The notes under the pieces: generated by a model
Told to the model about the DNA's origin: nothing
What the model saw: the letters and a program-made list of their open reading frames with translations, nothing else
Database searches by the model: none
Position numbers and translations under genes: made by a program
Source of the DNA: Billgrantia aerodenitrificans
GTDB lineage: Bacteria; Pseudomonadota; Gammaproteobacteria; Pseudomonadales; Halomonadaceae
Reading direction: 5' to 3'
DNA: 64,000 nucleotides
Assembly: GCF_021404405.1 (NCBI RefSeq)
Contig: NZ_JABFTV010000006.1
Span: 186,001 to 250,000 of the forward strand
Part shown: positions 51,984-58,769 of the stretch, piece after piece
Numbering within the stretch: position 1 is the stretch's first letter
How the letters are laid out: the number at the start of each line of letters is the position of its first letter

Positions 51984-52547
51984 ATGGTCAAGCTGACCAG
52001 GATCTACACCCGTACCGGCGACAAGGGCGACACCGGCCTCGGCGACGGCACCCGCGTGGCCAAGCACGACCTGCGCGTGGAAGCCTTCGGCACGGTGGAT
52101 GAGACCAACGCCACCCTCGGCCTGGCCCAGCTCCACGCCGAAGGCGAGCTCGCCGAGGTGCTGAGCCGGGTGCAGAACGACCTGTTCGACGTCGGCGCCG
52201 ATCTGTGCACGCCGGAGCAGGAGAATCCGCCGTACCCGCCGTTGCGGGTCACGGCTGGCCAGGTCGAGTATCTGGAAGCGCGCATCGACGCCTACAACGC
52301 CGAGCTCGCCACCCTGCGCTCGTTCATCCTGCCGGGCGGTACGCCGCTTGCCGCCCACCTGCACCTGGCCCGCACCGTGACCCGCCGCGCCGAGCGTGCG
52401 GTCACGGCGCTGATGACGGAGCAGCCGGTCAATCCCGAGGTGCTGCGCTACCTCAACCGCCTCTCCGATCTGCTGTTCGTCCTCGCGCGGCGGGCCAACG
52501 GCAACGGCGAGCGCGATGTGCTGTGGGTGCCCGGCGCCAACCGCTGA
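51984..52547 (+). CDS. Cob(I)yrinic acid a,c-diamide / cob(I)alamin adenosyltransferase, PduO type
   Basis: A 187-residue PduO-type ATP:corrinoid adenosyltransferase. The N-terminal ATP-binding motif is IYTRTGDKGDTGLGDGTRV and the conserved helix LHLARTVTRRAERAVTAL carries the catalytic arginines. The C-terminus YLNRLSDLLFVLARRAN is typical. An AGGAGG precedes the ATG, 28 bases after purB, so it may be co-transcribed with purB. No other cobalamin gene and no B12 riboswitch is visible nearby, which suggests salvage. Confidence 0.92.
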   Translation: MVKLTRIYTRTGDKGDTGLGDGTRVAKHDLRVEAFGTVDETNATLGLAQLHAEGELAEVLSRVQNDLFDVGADLCTPEQENPPYPPLRVTAGQVEYLEARIDAYNAELATLRSFILPGGTPLAAHLHLARTVTRRAERAVTALMTEQPVNPEVLRYLNRLSDLLFVLARRANGNGERDVLWVPGANR

Positions 52548-52586
52548 GCCTCACACAACGCAATACGCTACCATGACGTTTTTATA

Positions 52587-52610
52587 CCGCAGGGCCCCCA
52601 CGCCCTGCGG
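52587..52610 (+). terminator. Terminator-like hairpin between the adenosyltransferase and roxA
   Basis: CCGCAGGGC/GCCCTGCGG is a perfect 9-bp stem with a 6-base loop. It is followed by CTCTTCG rather than a pure T tract. Confidence 0.5.
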
Positions 52611-52643
52611 CTCTTCGTGCCATCTGCCGGATAGCGAGACACC

Positions 52644-53813
52644 ATGCCAAGCGACGCCCCTCTCAGCCTGCTGGGCGGCCTCACCGCCGCCGAGTTCCTG
52701 CGCGACTACTGGCAGCGCAAGCCGCTGCTGATCCGCGGTGCCTTTGTCGACTTCGAAGGCCCCCTGGACCCCGACGAACTGGCCGGGCTCGCCTGCGAGG
52801 AGGGCGTCGAAGCTCGGCTGGTGGAAGAGGATGGTCCCGACGGCCCATGGCAGGTCAGCCACGGTCCCTTCGAGGAGGCCGTGTTCGGCGAGCTTCCCGA
52901 GCGCAACTGGACCCTTCTGGTGCAAGCGGTGGATCACTACGTGCCTGAAGTGGCCGAACTGCTCGAGCACTTCGACTTCCTGCCGCGCTGGCGACTCGAT
53001 GACATCATGATCAGCTATGCCCCGCCGGGCGGCAGCGTCGGTCCCCACGTCGATCAGTACGACGTATTTCTGCTCCAGGGCCTGGGTCGGCGACGCTGGC
53101 AGCTGGGCGGCAGGGTGCCCGACGACGCGCCGATCATCTCCGGCATCGACCTGCGCATTCTCGAGCGCTTCACGGTGGAACCGGGCGACGACTGGGTGCT
53201 GGAGCCCGGCGACATGCTCTATCTGCCGCCGGGCTGGGCGCACCACGGCGTCAGCCAGTCCGACGACTGCATGACCTACTCGCTAGGCTTTCGCGCGCCC
53301 TCGGCGGACGAGGCGGTCACCTCCTTCGCCGACTTCATCGGTGAACGGCTGCCGCCCTCGCTGCGCTACGCCGATGCCGGCATGACCCCACCCTCCGACC
53401 CGGCGGAGCTCGACGATGCCGCCCTTGAGCGCATGCGCCGGCTGATCCTCACCACCCTGGACGATCCGCGCCAGCTCGCCCAATGGTTCGGCCGGGTAAT
53501 GACCCAGCCCAAGTACGTCGACCAACTGGTACCCAGCGACACCCCGACGGACGTCGATGAGCTTGTCGCTCTACTACAGGAAGGCGAGGAGCTGCTACGA
53601 AGTCCCGGCTCACGCTTCGCCTGGCGCGCCCTGGATGACGACACCGCCACCCTGTTCGCCGACGGCGACGGCATCGCCTGTGCGCTGCCGCTGGCACGCG
53701 CCGTGGCCAGCGACGAGCCCCTGAATGCGGAACTGCTGGCCCATGAGGGCGCCGCCGAGCTGCTCGCCACCCTGTACGACGCCGGCAGCCTGACCTGGGC
53801 CGAGGAAGAGTGA
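52644..53813 (+). CDS. roxA: Ribosomal protein uL16 arginine 3-hydroxylase, RoxA/YcfD-like (JmjC fold)
   Basis: A 389-residue Fe(II)/2-oxoglutarate oxygenase (E. coli YcfD 373) that hydroxylates an arginine of ribosomal protein uL16. The iron triad is H135 and D137 in GPHVDQYDVFLLQ and H200 in YLPPGWAHHG. The JmjC-type core is followed by the dimerisation and winged-helix C-terminus seen in YcfD. The ATG lies 7 bases after GCGAG, and a GNAT gene follows 25 bases downstream. Confidence 0.9.
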   Translation: MPSDAPLSLLGGLTAAEFLRDYWQRKPLLIRGAFVDFEGPLDPDELAGLACEEGVEARLVEEDGPDGPWQVSHGPFEEAVFGELPERNWTLLVQAVDHYVPEVAELLEHFDFLPRWRLDDIMISYAPPGGSVGPHVDQYDVFLLQGLGRRRWQLGGRVPDDAPIISGIDLRILERFTVEPGDDWVLEPGDMLYLPPGWAHHGVSQSDDCMTYSLGFRAPSADEAVTSFADFIGERLPPSLRYADAGMTPPSDPAELDDAALERMRRLILTTLDDPRQLAQWFGRVMTQPKYVDQLVPSDTPTDVDELVALLQEGEELLRSPGSRFAWRALDDDTATLFADGDGIACALPLARAVASDEPLNAELLAHEGAAELLATLYDAGSLTWAEEE

Positions 53814-53838
53814 AAGCAAACGGAAGAGGAGTGCTAAC

Positions 53839-54270
53839 GTGAAGGAGCGGATCGAGATTCGCGAAGGCAGTTGGGTCGAGCTTGGCGATGTCGCCGGCGA
53901 AATCCGTCGTATCGTATTCATCGAGGAGCAGCAGGTGCCCCGCGAAGAGGAGTGGGACGGGCGCGACGACGAGTGCCGCCACTTCCTAGCGCTGCACGAC
54001 GCCTCGCCGTTGGGCACCGCCCGGCTGCTGCCCGACGGCCACATCGGCCGGGTCGCCGTGCTACGCGAGGCGCGCGGCCTGGGTATCGGCGCGGCGCTGA
54101 TGCAGGCCGCCATCGCCTCGGCCCGCCGCCTGGGCCACGCCCAGGTCGAACTGGCCGCCCAGACTCACGCCCTCGCCTTCTATGAAAACCTCGGCTTCAC
54201 AGCCTATGGCGAAGTTTTCCTCGACGCCGGTATACCGCACCGCAACATGCGCCTTTCCCTGATCGACTAA
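53839..54270 (+). CDS. GNAT family N-acetyltransferase
   Basis: A 143-residue acetyltransferase of the YjcF/ElaA-like subgroup. The N-terminus has IRRIVFIEEQQVPREEEWDGRDDECRHFLA, where the Q-V-P and W-D/E-x-D motif is typical. The acetyl-CoA loop is REARGLGIGAALMQAA, and HALAFYENLGFTAYGEVFLDAGIPHRNM closes the fold. It starts at a GTG with GAGGAG upstream. It is probably co-transcribed with roxA. The substrate is unknown. Confidence 0.88.
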   Translation: MKERIEIREGSWVELGDVAGEIRRIVFIEEQQVPREEEWDGRDDECRHFLALHDASPLGTARLLPDGHIGRVAVLREARGLGIGAALMQAAIASARRLGHAQVELAAQTHALAFYENLGFTAYGEVFLDAGIPHRNMRLSLID

Positions 54271-54300
54271 ACCCCCTCCTCCACATTGGAAAAGGCGAAA

Positions 54301-54350
54301 TTCGACTACAGGATTCAGGCGTAAAGCCATGCTCTTGTAGTCGAACTACA
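54301..54350. promoter_or_regulatory. Triple half-site inverted repeat in the aceA upstream region
   Basis: TTCGACTACA (54301-54310) is the exact inverse of TGTAGTCGAA (54336-54345). The latter also forms a palindrome with the next bases, TGTAGT-CGA-ACTACA (54336-54350). The gap 54271-54658 (388 bases) has no gene. Further on it holds AACGATCGTT near 54425 and ordinary sequence up to the aceA ribosome-binding site. The repeat could be an operator for aceA or a stem-loop after the GNAT gene. Confidence 0.5.
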
Positions 54351-54658
54351 ACCCTCCCTGCCCCCAAGTGATGATTGTGAAGCTCAGTCTTCATGCGGCA
54401 TAGTGATACCAGGGCGAAGTTAAAACGATCGTTCGATAACGTTTGCAATGTGTCGAAAACAGTAAGCGTCTTAACGTTCAGCTGAGTTCGACCAACGCCG
54501 TAGAGACAAGCAGGACGTTCTGGTTGACTCTGACATGACTTCGCAGGTGCAGCATAGGCCGGACAGCCCGGTCGAATGCCGCCAACTGACGAGGCAGCGA
54601 GCGCCGCCGCATGGCAATCGACGCCGAAGACCCCACCTCAGATCGGAAGGATGGCAAC

Positions 54659-56254
54659 ATGTCATACAAAGACGACATCAAGGCACTGGCTCAACTGCGT
54701 GAAGCCCAGCAAGGCAAGTGGGCCAGCATCAGCCCCGAGAATGCCGCCCGCATGCGTGCCCAGAACCGCTTCAAGACCGGTCTGGACATTGCCAAGTACA
54801 CTGCCAAGATCATGCGCGAAGACATGGCCGCCTACGATGCCGACAGCTCCCAGTACACCCAGTCGCTGGGCTGCTGGCACGGTTTCATCGGCCAGCAGAA
54901 GCTGATTTCGATCAAGAAGCACTTCGGCACCACCAAGCGTCGCTACCTCTACCTCTCCGGCTGGATGGTCGCCGCCCTGCGCTCCGAGTTCGGCCCGCTG
55001 CCCGACCAGTCCATGCACGAGAAGACCTCCGTTTCGAGCCTGATCGAAGAACTCTATACCTTCCTGCGTCAAGCCGATGCCTGGGAACTGAACCACCTGT
55101 TCCGCGACCTGGAAGAAGCCCAGAAGGCAGGCGACAAGGCGAAAGCCGAAGAATTGATCGCCAAGATCGACAATCACGAGACCCACGTGGTGCCGATCAT
55201 TGCCGACATCGATGCCGGTTTTGGTAACGCCGAGGCCACTTACCTGCTGGCCAAGCAGATGATCGAAGCGGGCGCCTGCTGTATTCAGCTCGAGAACCAG
55301 GTCTCCGACGAGAAGCAGTGCGGCCACCAGGACGGCAAGGTCACCGTGCCCCACGAAGACTTCCTGGCCAAGATCAATGCCGTGCGCTACGCCTTCCTCG
55401 AGCTGGGCGTGGACGACGGCGTGATCGTCGCGCGTACCGACTCTCTGGGCGCCGGCCTGACCCAGAAGATCGCCGTGACCAAGGAGCCGGGCGACCTGGG
55501 CGACCAGTACAACAGCTTCCTCGATGGCGACGAAATCACCTCAGCTTCCGACATCGACAACGGCGACGTGGTGATCAAGCAGAACGGCAAGCTGGTCAAG
55601 GTCAAGCGTCTGGCTTCCGGCCTCTATCAGTTCAAGCCCGGTACCGGTGAAGACCGCGTGGTGCTCGACTGTATCACCAGCCTGCAGAACGGCGCCGACC
55701 TGCTGTGGATCGAGACCGAGAAGCCCCACGTCGGTCAGATTGCCAACATGGTCAACCGCATCCGCCAAGTGGTGCCGGACGCCAAGCTGGTCTACAACAA
55801 TTCGCCCTCCTTCAACTGGACGCTCAACTTCCGTCAGCAGGTATTCGATGCCTGGGAGAAGGAAGGCAAGGATGTCTCGGCCTACGACCGCGCCAACCTG
55901 ATGAGCGCCGAGTACGACGACACCGAGCTTGGCAAGCTGGCCGACGAGTGGACCCGAAACTTCCAGCGCGACGCTGCCCGCGAAGCCGGCATCTTCCACC
56001 ACCTGATCACGCTGCCGACCTACCACACCGCCGCCCTGTCCACCGACAACCTGGCCAAGGGCTACTTCGGCGCCGAAGGCATGCTGGCCTACGTGGCGGG
56101 CGTACAGCGCCGCGAAATCCGCGAGGGCATCGCCACGGTCAAGCATCAGGACATGGCCGGTTCCAACATCGGCGACGACCACAAGGAGTTCTTCCACGGC
56201 GAGGCGGCACTCAAGGCCGGCGGCAAGGACAACACCATGAACCAGTTTGGCTGA
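54659..56254 (+). CDS. aceA: Isocitrate lyase, 531-residue type
   Basis: A 531-residue isocitrate lyase of the Pseudomonas subgroup, longer than the 434-residue E. coli enzyme. It cleaves isocitrate to glyoxylate and succinate. The catalytic loop is SDEKQCGHQDGKVTVPHED, with C221 in the KQCGH version of the usual K-K-C-G-H. Metal and substrate residues lie in IIADIDAGFGNAEATY. The insertion at about 280-340 is typical of this subgroup. GGAAGGA lies before the ATG at 54659. It is monocistronic with a strong terminator; no malate synthase gene is nearby. Confidence 0.96.
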   Translation: MSYKDDIKALAQLREAQQGKWASISPENAARMRAQNRFKTGLDIAKYTAKIMREDMAAYDADSSQYTQSLGCWHGFIGQQKLISIKKHFGTTKRRYLYLSGWMVAALRSEFGPLPDQSMHEKTSVSSLIEELYTFLRQADAWELNHLFRDLEEAQKAGDKAKAEELIAKIDNHETHVVPIIADIDAGFGNAEATYLLAKQMIEAGACCIQLENQVSDEKQCGHQDGKVTVPHEDFLAKINAVRYAFLELGVDDGVIVARTDSLGAGLTQKIAVTKEPGDLGDQYNSFLDGDEITSASDIDNGDVVIKQNGKLVKVKRLASGLYQFKPGTGEDRVVLDCITSLQNGADLLWIETEKPHVGQIANMVNRIRQVVPDAKLVYNNSPSFNWTLNFRQQVFDAWEKEGKDVSAYDRANLMSAEYDDTELGKLADEWTRNFQRDAAREAGIFHHLITLPTYHTAALSTDNLAKGYFGAEGMLAYVAGVQRREIREGIATVKHQDMAGSNIGDDHKEFFHGEAALKAGGKDNTMNQFG

Positions 56255-56287
56255 GCATGGTGCTACGGTAGAACGACTGGAACCCTT

Positions 56288-56312
56288 GGGAGGCCTCGCG
56301 CCTCCCTTTTTT
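56288..56312 (+). terminator. Rho-independent terminator of aceA
   Basis: GGGAGGC/GCCTCCC is a 7-bp stem with a 5-base loop, followed by TTTTTT. A classic intrinsic terminator. Confidence 0.93.
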
Positions 56313-56510
56313 CGTTGCGCCATCCGGCGAGCCGCCTGCACTTGCACAATATTTGCCCCTTTTTCTGCTGCTGTGAGCGGCACTTGCAGCATTGGGCTAT
56401 GGTCAAATGCAACATGAATGGCTAAGCTAGCCAGTTAGCAAACAGTGTTTCTCTAAACAATGGCAACGACGATCCCCAAAGTGACATCGGCTTGCCCTCA
56501 GGAGGTGTAC

Positions 56511-56978
56511 ATGAAGCGTCTTCTTCCCGTGCTGGCTCTCGGCATGCTGACCCTGGCCGGCTGTGCCAACACCTCGACCATGGGCGGCGATGTCTACCGC
56601 GGCACCCAGGCCGGGACTTCCCAGACCGTGACGTTCGGCAACATCACCGCACTGCGCCAAGTGCAGATTCAGGCCGACAGCCGCGCGGGCGGGATCATCG
56701 GCACCGGCGGTGGTGCCGTGGTCGGTGGCCTGCTCGGTCGTCAGGTGGGCGGTGGTTCCGGTCGGCAGCTGGCTACCGCAGCCGGCGTGATCGGTGGCGC
56801 CGTGGCGGGTAGCGCCATCGAAGAGTCGACCAACCGTGTTCGCGCCTGGGAAATGGAGATCCGCCGCGACGACGGTCAGAACGTGGTGATCGTGCAGAAA
56901 GCCGACCGCCCGTTCCAGGTCGGCCAGCGGGTGCGCATGATCGGCAGCGGCGCCAACGTCACCGTGGCCCCCTACTGA
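56511..56978 (+). CDS. slyB: Outer-membrane lipoprotein SlyB-like (glycine zipper)
   Basis: A 155-residue lipoprotein, the same length as E. coli SlyB. The signal peptide ends in the lipobox LTLAGC. The glycine-zipper hairpin is GGIIGTGGGAVVGGLLGRQVGGGSG, then ATAAGVIGGAVAGSAIEE. The C-terminus WEMEIRRDDGQNVVIVQKAD, RMIGSG is typical. SlyB-type proteins stabilise the outer membrane under stress. AGGAGG precedes the ATG. The upstream gap (56313-56510) contains the palindrome TGGCTA-AGC-TAGCCA at 56419-56433, possibly regulatory. Confidence 0.92.
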   Translation: MKRLLPVLALGMLTLAGCANTSTMGGDVYRGTQAGTSQTVTFGNITALRQVQIQADSRAGGIIGTGGGAVVGGLLGRQVGGGSGRQLATAAGVIGGAVAGSAIEESTNRVRAWEMEIRRDDGQNVVIVQKADRPFQVGQRVRMIGSGANVTVAPY

Positions 56979-57031
56979 CAGCTCGAGACAGTCAGTCCAA
57001 GGTTCTTTCTCAACGCCCTTTCTCAACGTAA

Positions 57032-57072
57032 AACGCAACGAGCCCGCGGCATCGCCGCGGGCTCGTTGCGTT
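57032..57072. terminator. Bidirectional terminator after slyB
   Basis: A perfect 19-bp inverted repeat (AACGCAACGAGCCCGCGGC and its complement) with a 3-base loop, between the convergent slyB and the small membrane-protein gene. Confidence 0.9.
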
Positions 57073-57082
57073 CGATGAGAAA

Positions 57083-57367
57083 TTAGTGGAAGTTGGCCCG
57101 GCCCATAGCCCAACACACCAGCTTCCAGGCAACGAAGCCCAGCAGGGCGATCACGATCAGGGTCAGCAGCATGTCGATGGGACGCACCAGCGTGGTGGCC
57201 CCCAGTACGGCAAGTGCCACGCTCCACACCCAACGGTTGCCGTCATCGCTCTTGATGACACGTGGCACCACCTTGTTCAAAGCAGCGCTGACGGTCGCCT
57301 CCCACAGCTTGATGCTGAAGAACAGAATGAGGGCAAAGGCAATCAGCCAGATCACGATTTCGGTCAT
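57083..57367 (-). CDS. Small membrane protein of unknown function
   Basis: A 94-residue protein starting MTEIVIWLIAFALILFFSIK. Hydrophobic segments at about 4-22, 48-60 and 64-84 suggest two or three membrane helices. A basic, polar stretch (KVVPRVIKSDDGNRW) lies after the first helix. The ATG at 57367 has GGAG 8 bases upstream; a TTG six codons earlier is less likely. I do not recognise the family. It is divergent from the FKBP gene and convergent with slyB. Confidence 0.7.
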   Translation of the reverse strand: MTEIVIWLIAFALILFFSIKLWEATVSAALNKVVPRVIKSDDGNRWVWSVALAVLGATTLVRPIDMLLTLIVIALLGFVAWKLVCWAMGRANFH

Positions 57368-57578
57368 GGGCACGGCTCCAATCAAGGTTGATAGAAATGG
57401 GACGGAAATTTTGGGTCACGCTAGGGTAGCCGCGAGGCTCATGCCGCGCAACTCGACATAAGAGCGTGAACGGAACTCAGGTCGAGCCGGCCAAAGCTGA
57501 AAAAACCGCATCCCCCCTGACAGCTCCGGCCTCGCGCGTTACCATGGTTCCTACATGCACTCACCGAAAGGTTCATCA

Positions 57579-58061
57579 ATGCAGATTGCGCAGAATTCAG
57601 TCGTCGCGTTTCACTACACCCTGACCAACGATGCAGGTGAAGTGCTGGACAGCTCGGAAGGTCGTCAGCCGCTGACTTATCTCCACGGCGCCGGCAACAT
57701 CATTCCCGGCCTGGAGAAGCAGCTGGAAGGGCGTGAAGCTGGCGAAAAACTCAATGTGACCGTCTCCCCCGAGGAGGGTTACGGCGAGGTGCAGCCGCAG
57801 CTGGTGCAGGAAGTGCCGCGTGACGCCTTCCAGGGCGTCGAGGCCGTCGAGCCGGGTATGCAGTTCCAGGCCCAGACTCAAGGCGGCCCGCTGATGGTCA
57901 CCGTCACCAAGGTGGAAGGCGATACCGTCACTGTCGACGGCAATCACCCGCTGGCCGGCCAGAAGCTCAACTTCGACGTCGAGATCGCCAACGTGCGTGA
58001 AGCCAGCCAGGAAGAGATCGAGCACGGTCATGTGCATGGCGAAGGTGGCGTCGAGCACTGA
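57579..58061 (+). CDS. FKBP-type peptidyl-prolyl cis-trans isomerase, SlyD-like
   Basis: A 160-residue FKBP. It opens MQIAQNSVVAFHYTLTNDAG and has the active-site strand PLTYLHGAGNIIPGLEKQLEG, followed by the inserted chaperone (IF) flap typical of SlyD (about residues 65-125) and VEGDTVTVDGNHPLAGQKLNFDVEI. The C-terminus HGHVHGEGGVEH is a short histidine-rich tail, much smaller than the metal-binding tail of E. coli SlyD. AAAGG precedes the ATG. It catalyses prolyl isomerisation in cytoplasmic protein folding. Confidence 0.92.
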   Translation: MQIAQNSVVAFHYTLTNDAGEVLDSSEGRQPLTYLHGAGNIIPGLEKQLEGREAGEKLNVTVSPEEGYGEVQPQLVQEVPRDAFQGVEAVEPGMQFQAQTQGGPLMVTVTKVEGDTVTVDGNHPLAGQKLNFDVEIANVREASQEEIEHGHVHGEGGVEH

Positions 58062-58092
58062 AGCAGCGCTTCGCGTTCGCACGAACATCCCC

Positions 58093-58121
58093 AAAGAGGG
58101 CAGCCCCGGGCTGCCCTCTTT
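58093..58121. terminator. Bidirectional terminator after the FKBP gene
   Basis: AAAGAGGGCAGCCC pairs perfectly with GGGCTGCCCTCTTT, followed by TCTTTG on the plus strand. It lies between convergent genes and has A/T-rich ends on both sides. Confidence 0.88.
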
Positions 58122-58142
58122 TCTTTGCTGCCGGCCTGTGGG

Positions 58143-58769
58143 TCACAGCGTCTCTTCGAGTCGCCGCAGGGTCCGGTAGCCGCCCCACAGCCGTGTGGCG
58201 GTGGTGATCAGGCACGCCACGGCAAACAGCGTGGCCAGCAGAGCGAAATGCTGGGGCCATAGGCAGAAGAGCACGAAAGCCAGAATGGTTTCCGTTCCCT
58301 CGGTCAAGCCATGCAGATAGTAGAACGCCTTGCGCTGAAAGTGCGGCCGCTCGAGCCCGTACCGGGTAGCCATGATGGCAAAGGCCAGAAACGACGTTCC
58401 GGTACCGATGAAGGCAAACAGCAGGAAGGCGGCCGCCAGCGCATTGGCCGCTGGATCGGCCAGGGCGAACCCCAGCACCACGGCGGCATAGAAGACGAAG
58501 TCGAGGCCGATGTCGAGAAAGCCCCCGGCATCGCTCGTCTTGCCCGTGAGCCGTGCCAGGGCGCCATCCACGCCGTCTCCGATTCGATTGACCAAGATCG
58601 CGGCCAGGGCGGCCAGATAGAGCTCCCACGCCAGCATCGGCAGGCTGAGCATGCCGATGCCGAACGACACCAGCGTCACCTGATCGGGGCGGACGCTCAT
58701 GCGCTGCAGCCCTCTTGCCACGACCTGCAACGGGGCCTGCGCCAGCGGCATGGTCCAGCGGTCAAGCAT
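58143..58769 (-). CDS. CDP-alcohol phosphatidyltransferase family membrane protein
   Basis: A 208-residue membrane enzyme with about six helices. The catalytic signature D-x2-D-G-x2-A-R-x8-G-x3-D-x3-D appears in full as DGVDGALARLTGKTSDAGG followed by FLDIGLD (about residues 64-90). The family transfers a phosphatidyl or similar group from a CDP-linked donor to an alcohol; the acceptor is unknown. The ATG at 58769 has GAGGAG upstream and overlaps the end of the VTT-reductase gene by 8 bases, so the two are translationally coupled. Confidence 0.88.
   Translation of the reverse strand: MLDRWTMPLAQAPLQVVARGLQRMSVRPDQVTLVSFGIGMLSLPMLAWELYLAALAAILVNRIGDGVDGALARLTGKTSDAGGFLDIGLDFVFYAAVVLGFALADPAANALAAAFLLFAFIGTGTSFLAFAIMATRYGLERPHFQRKAFYYLHGLTEGTETILAFVLFCLWPQHFALLATLFAVACLITTATRLWGGYRTLRRLEETL

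Noticed and set aside
51984-52547. Possible cobalamin riboswitch before the adenosyltransferase
   Set aside because: Only 28 bases separate it from purB, and no B12-box or riboswitch-like structure is present.
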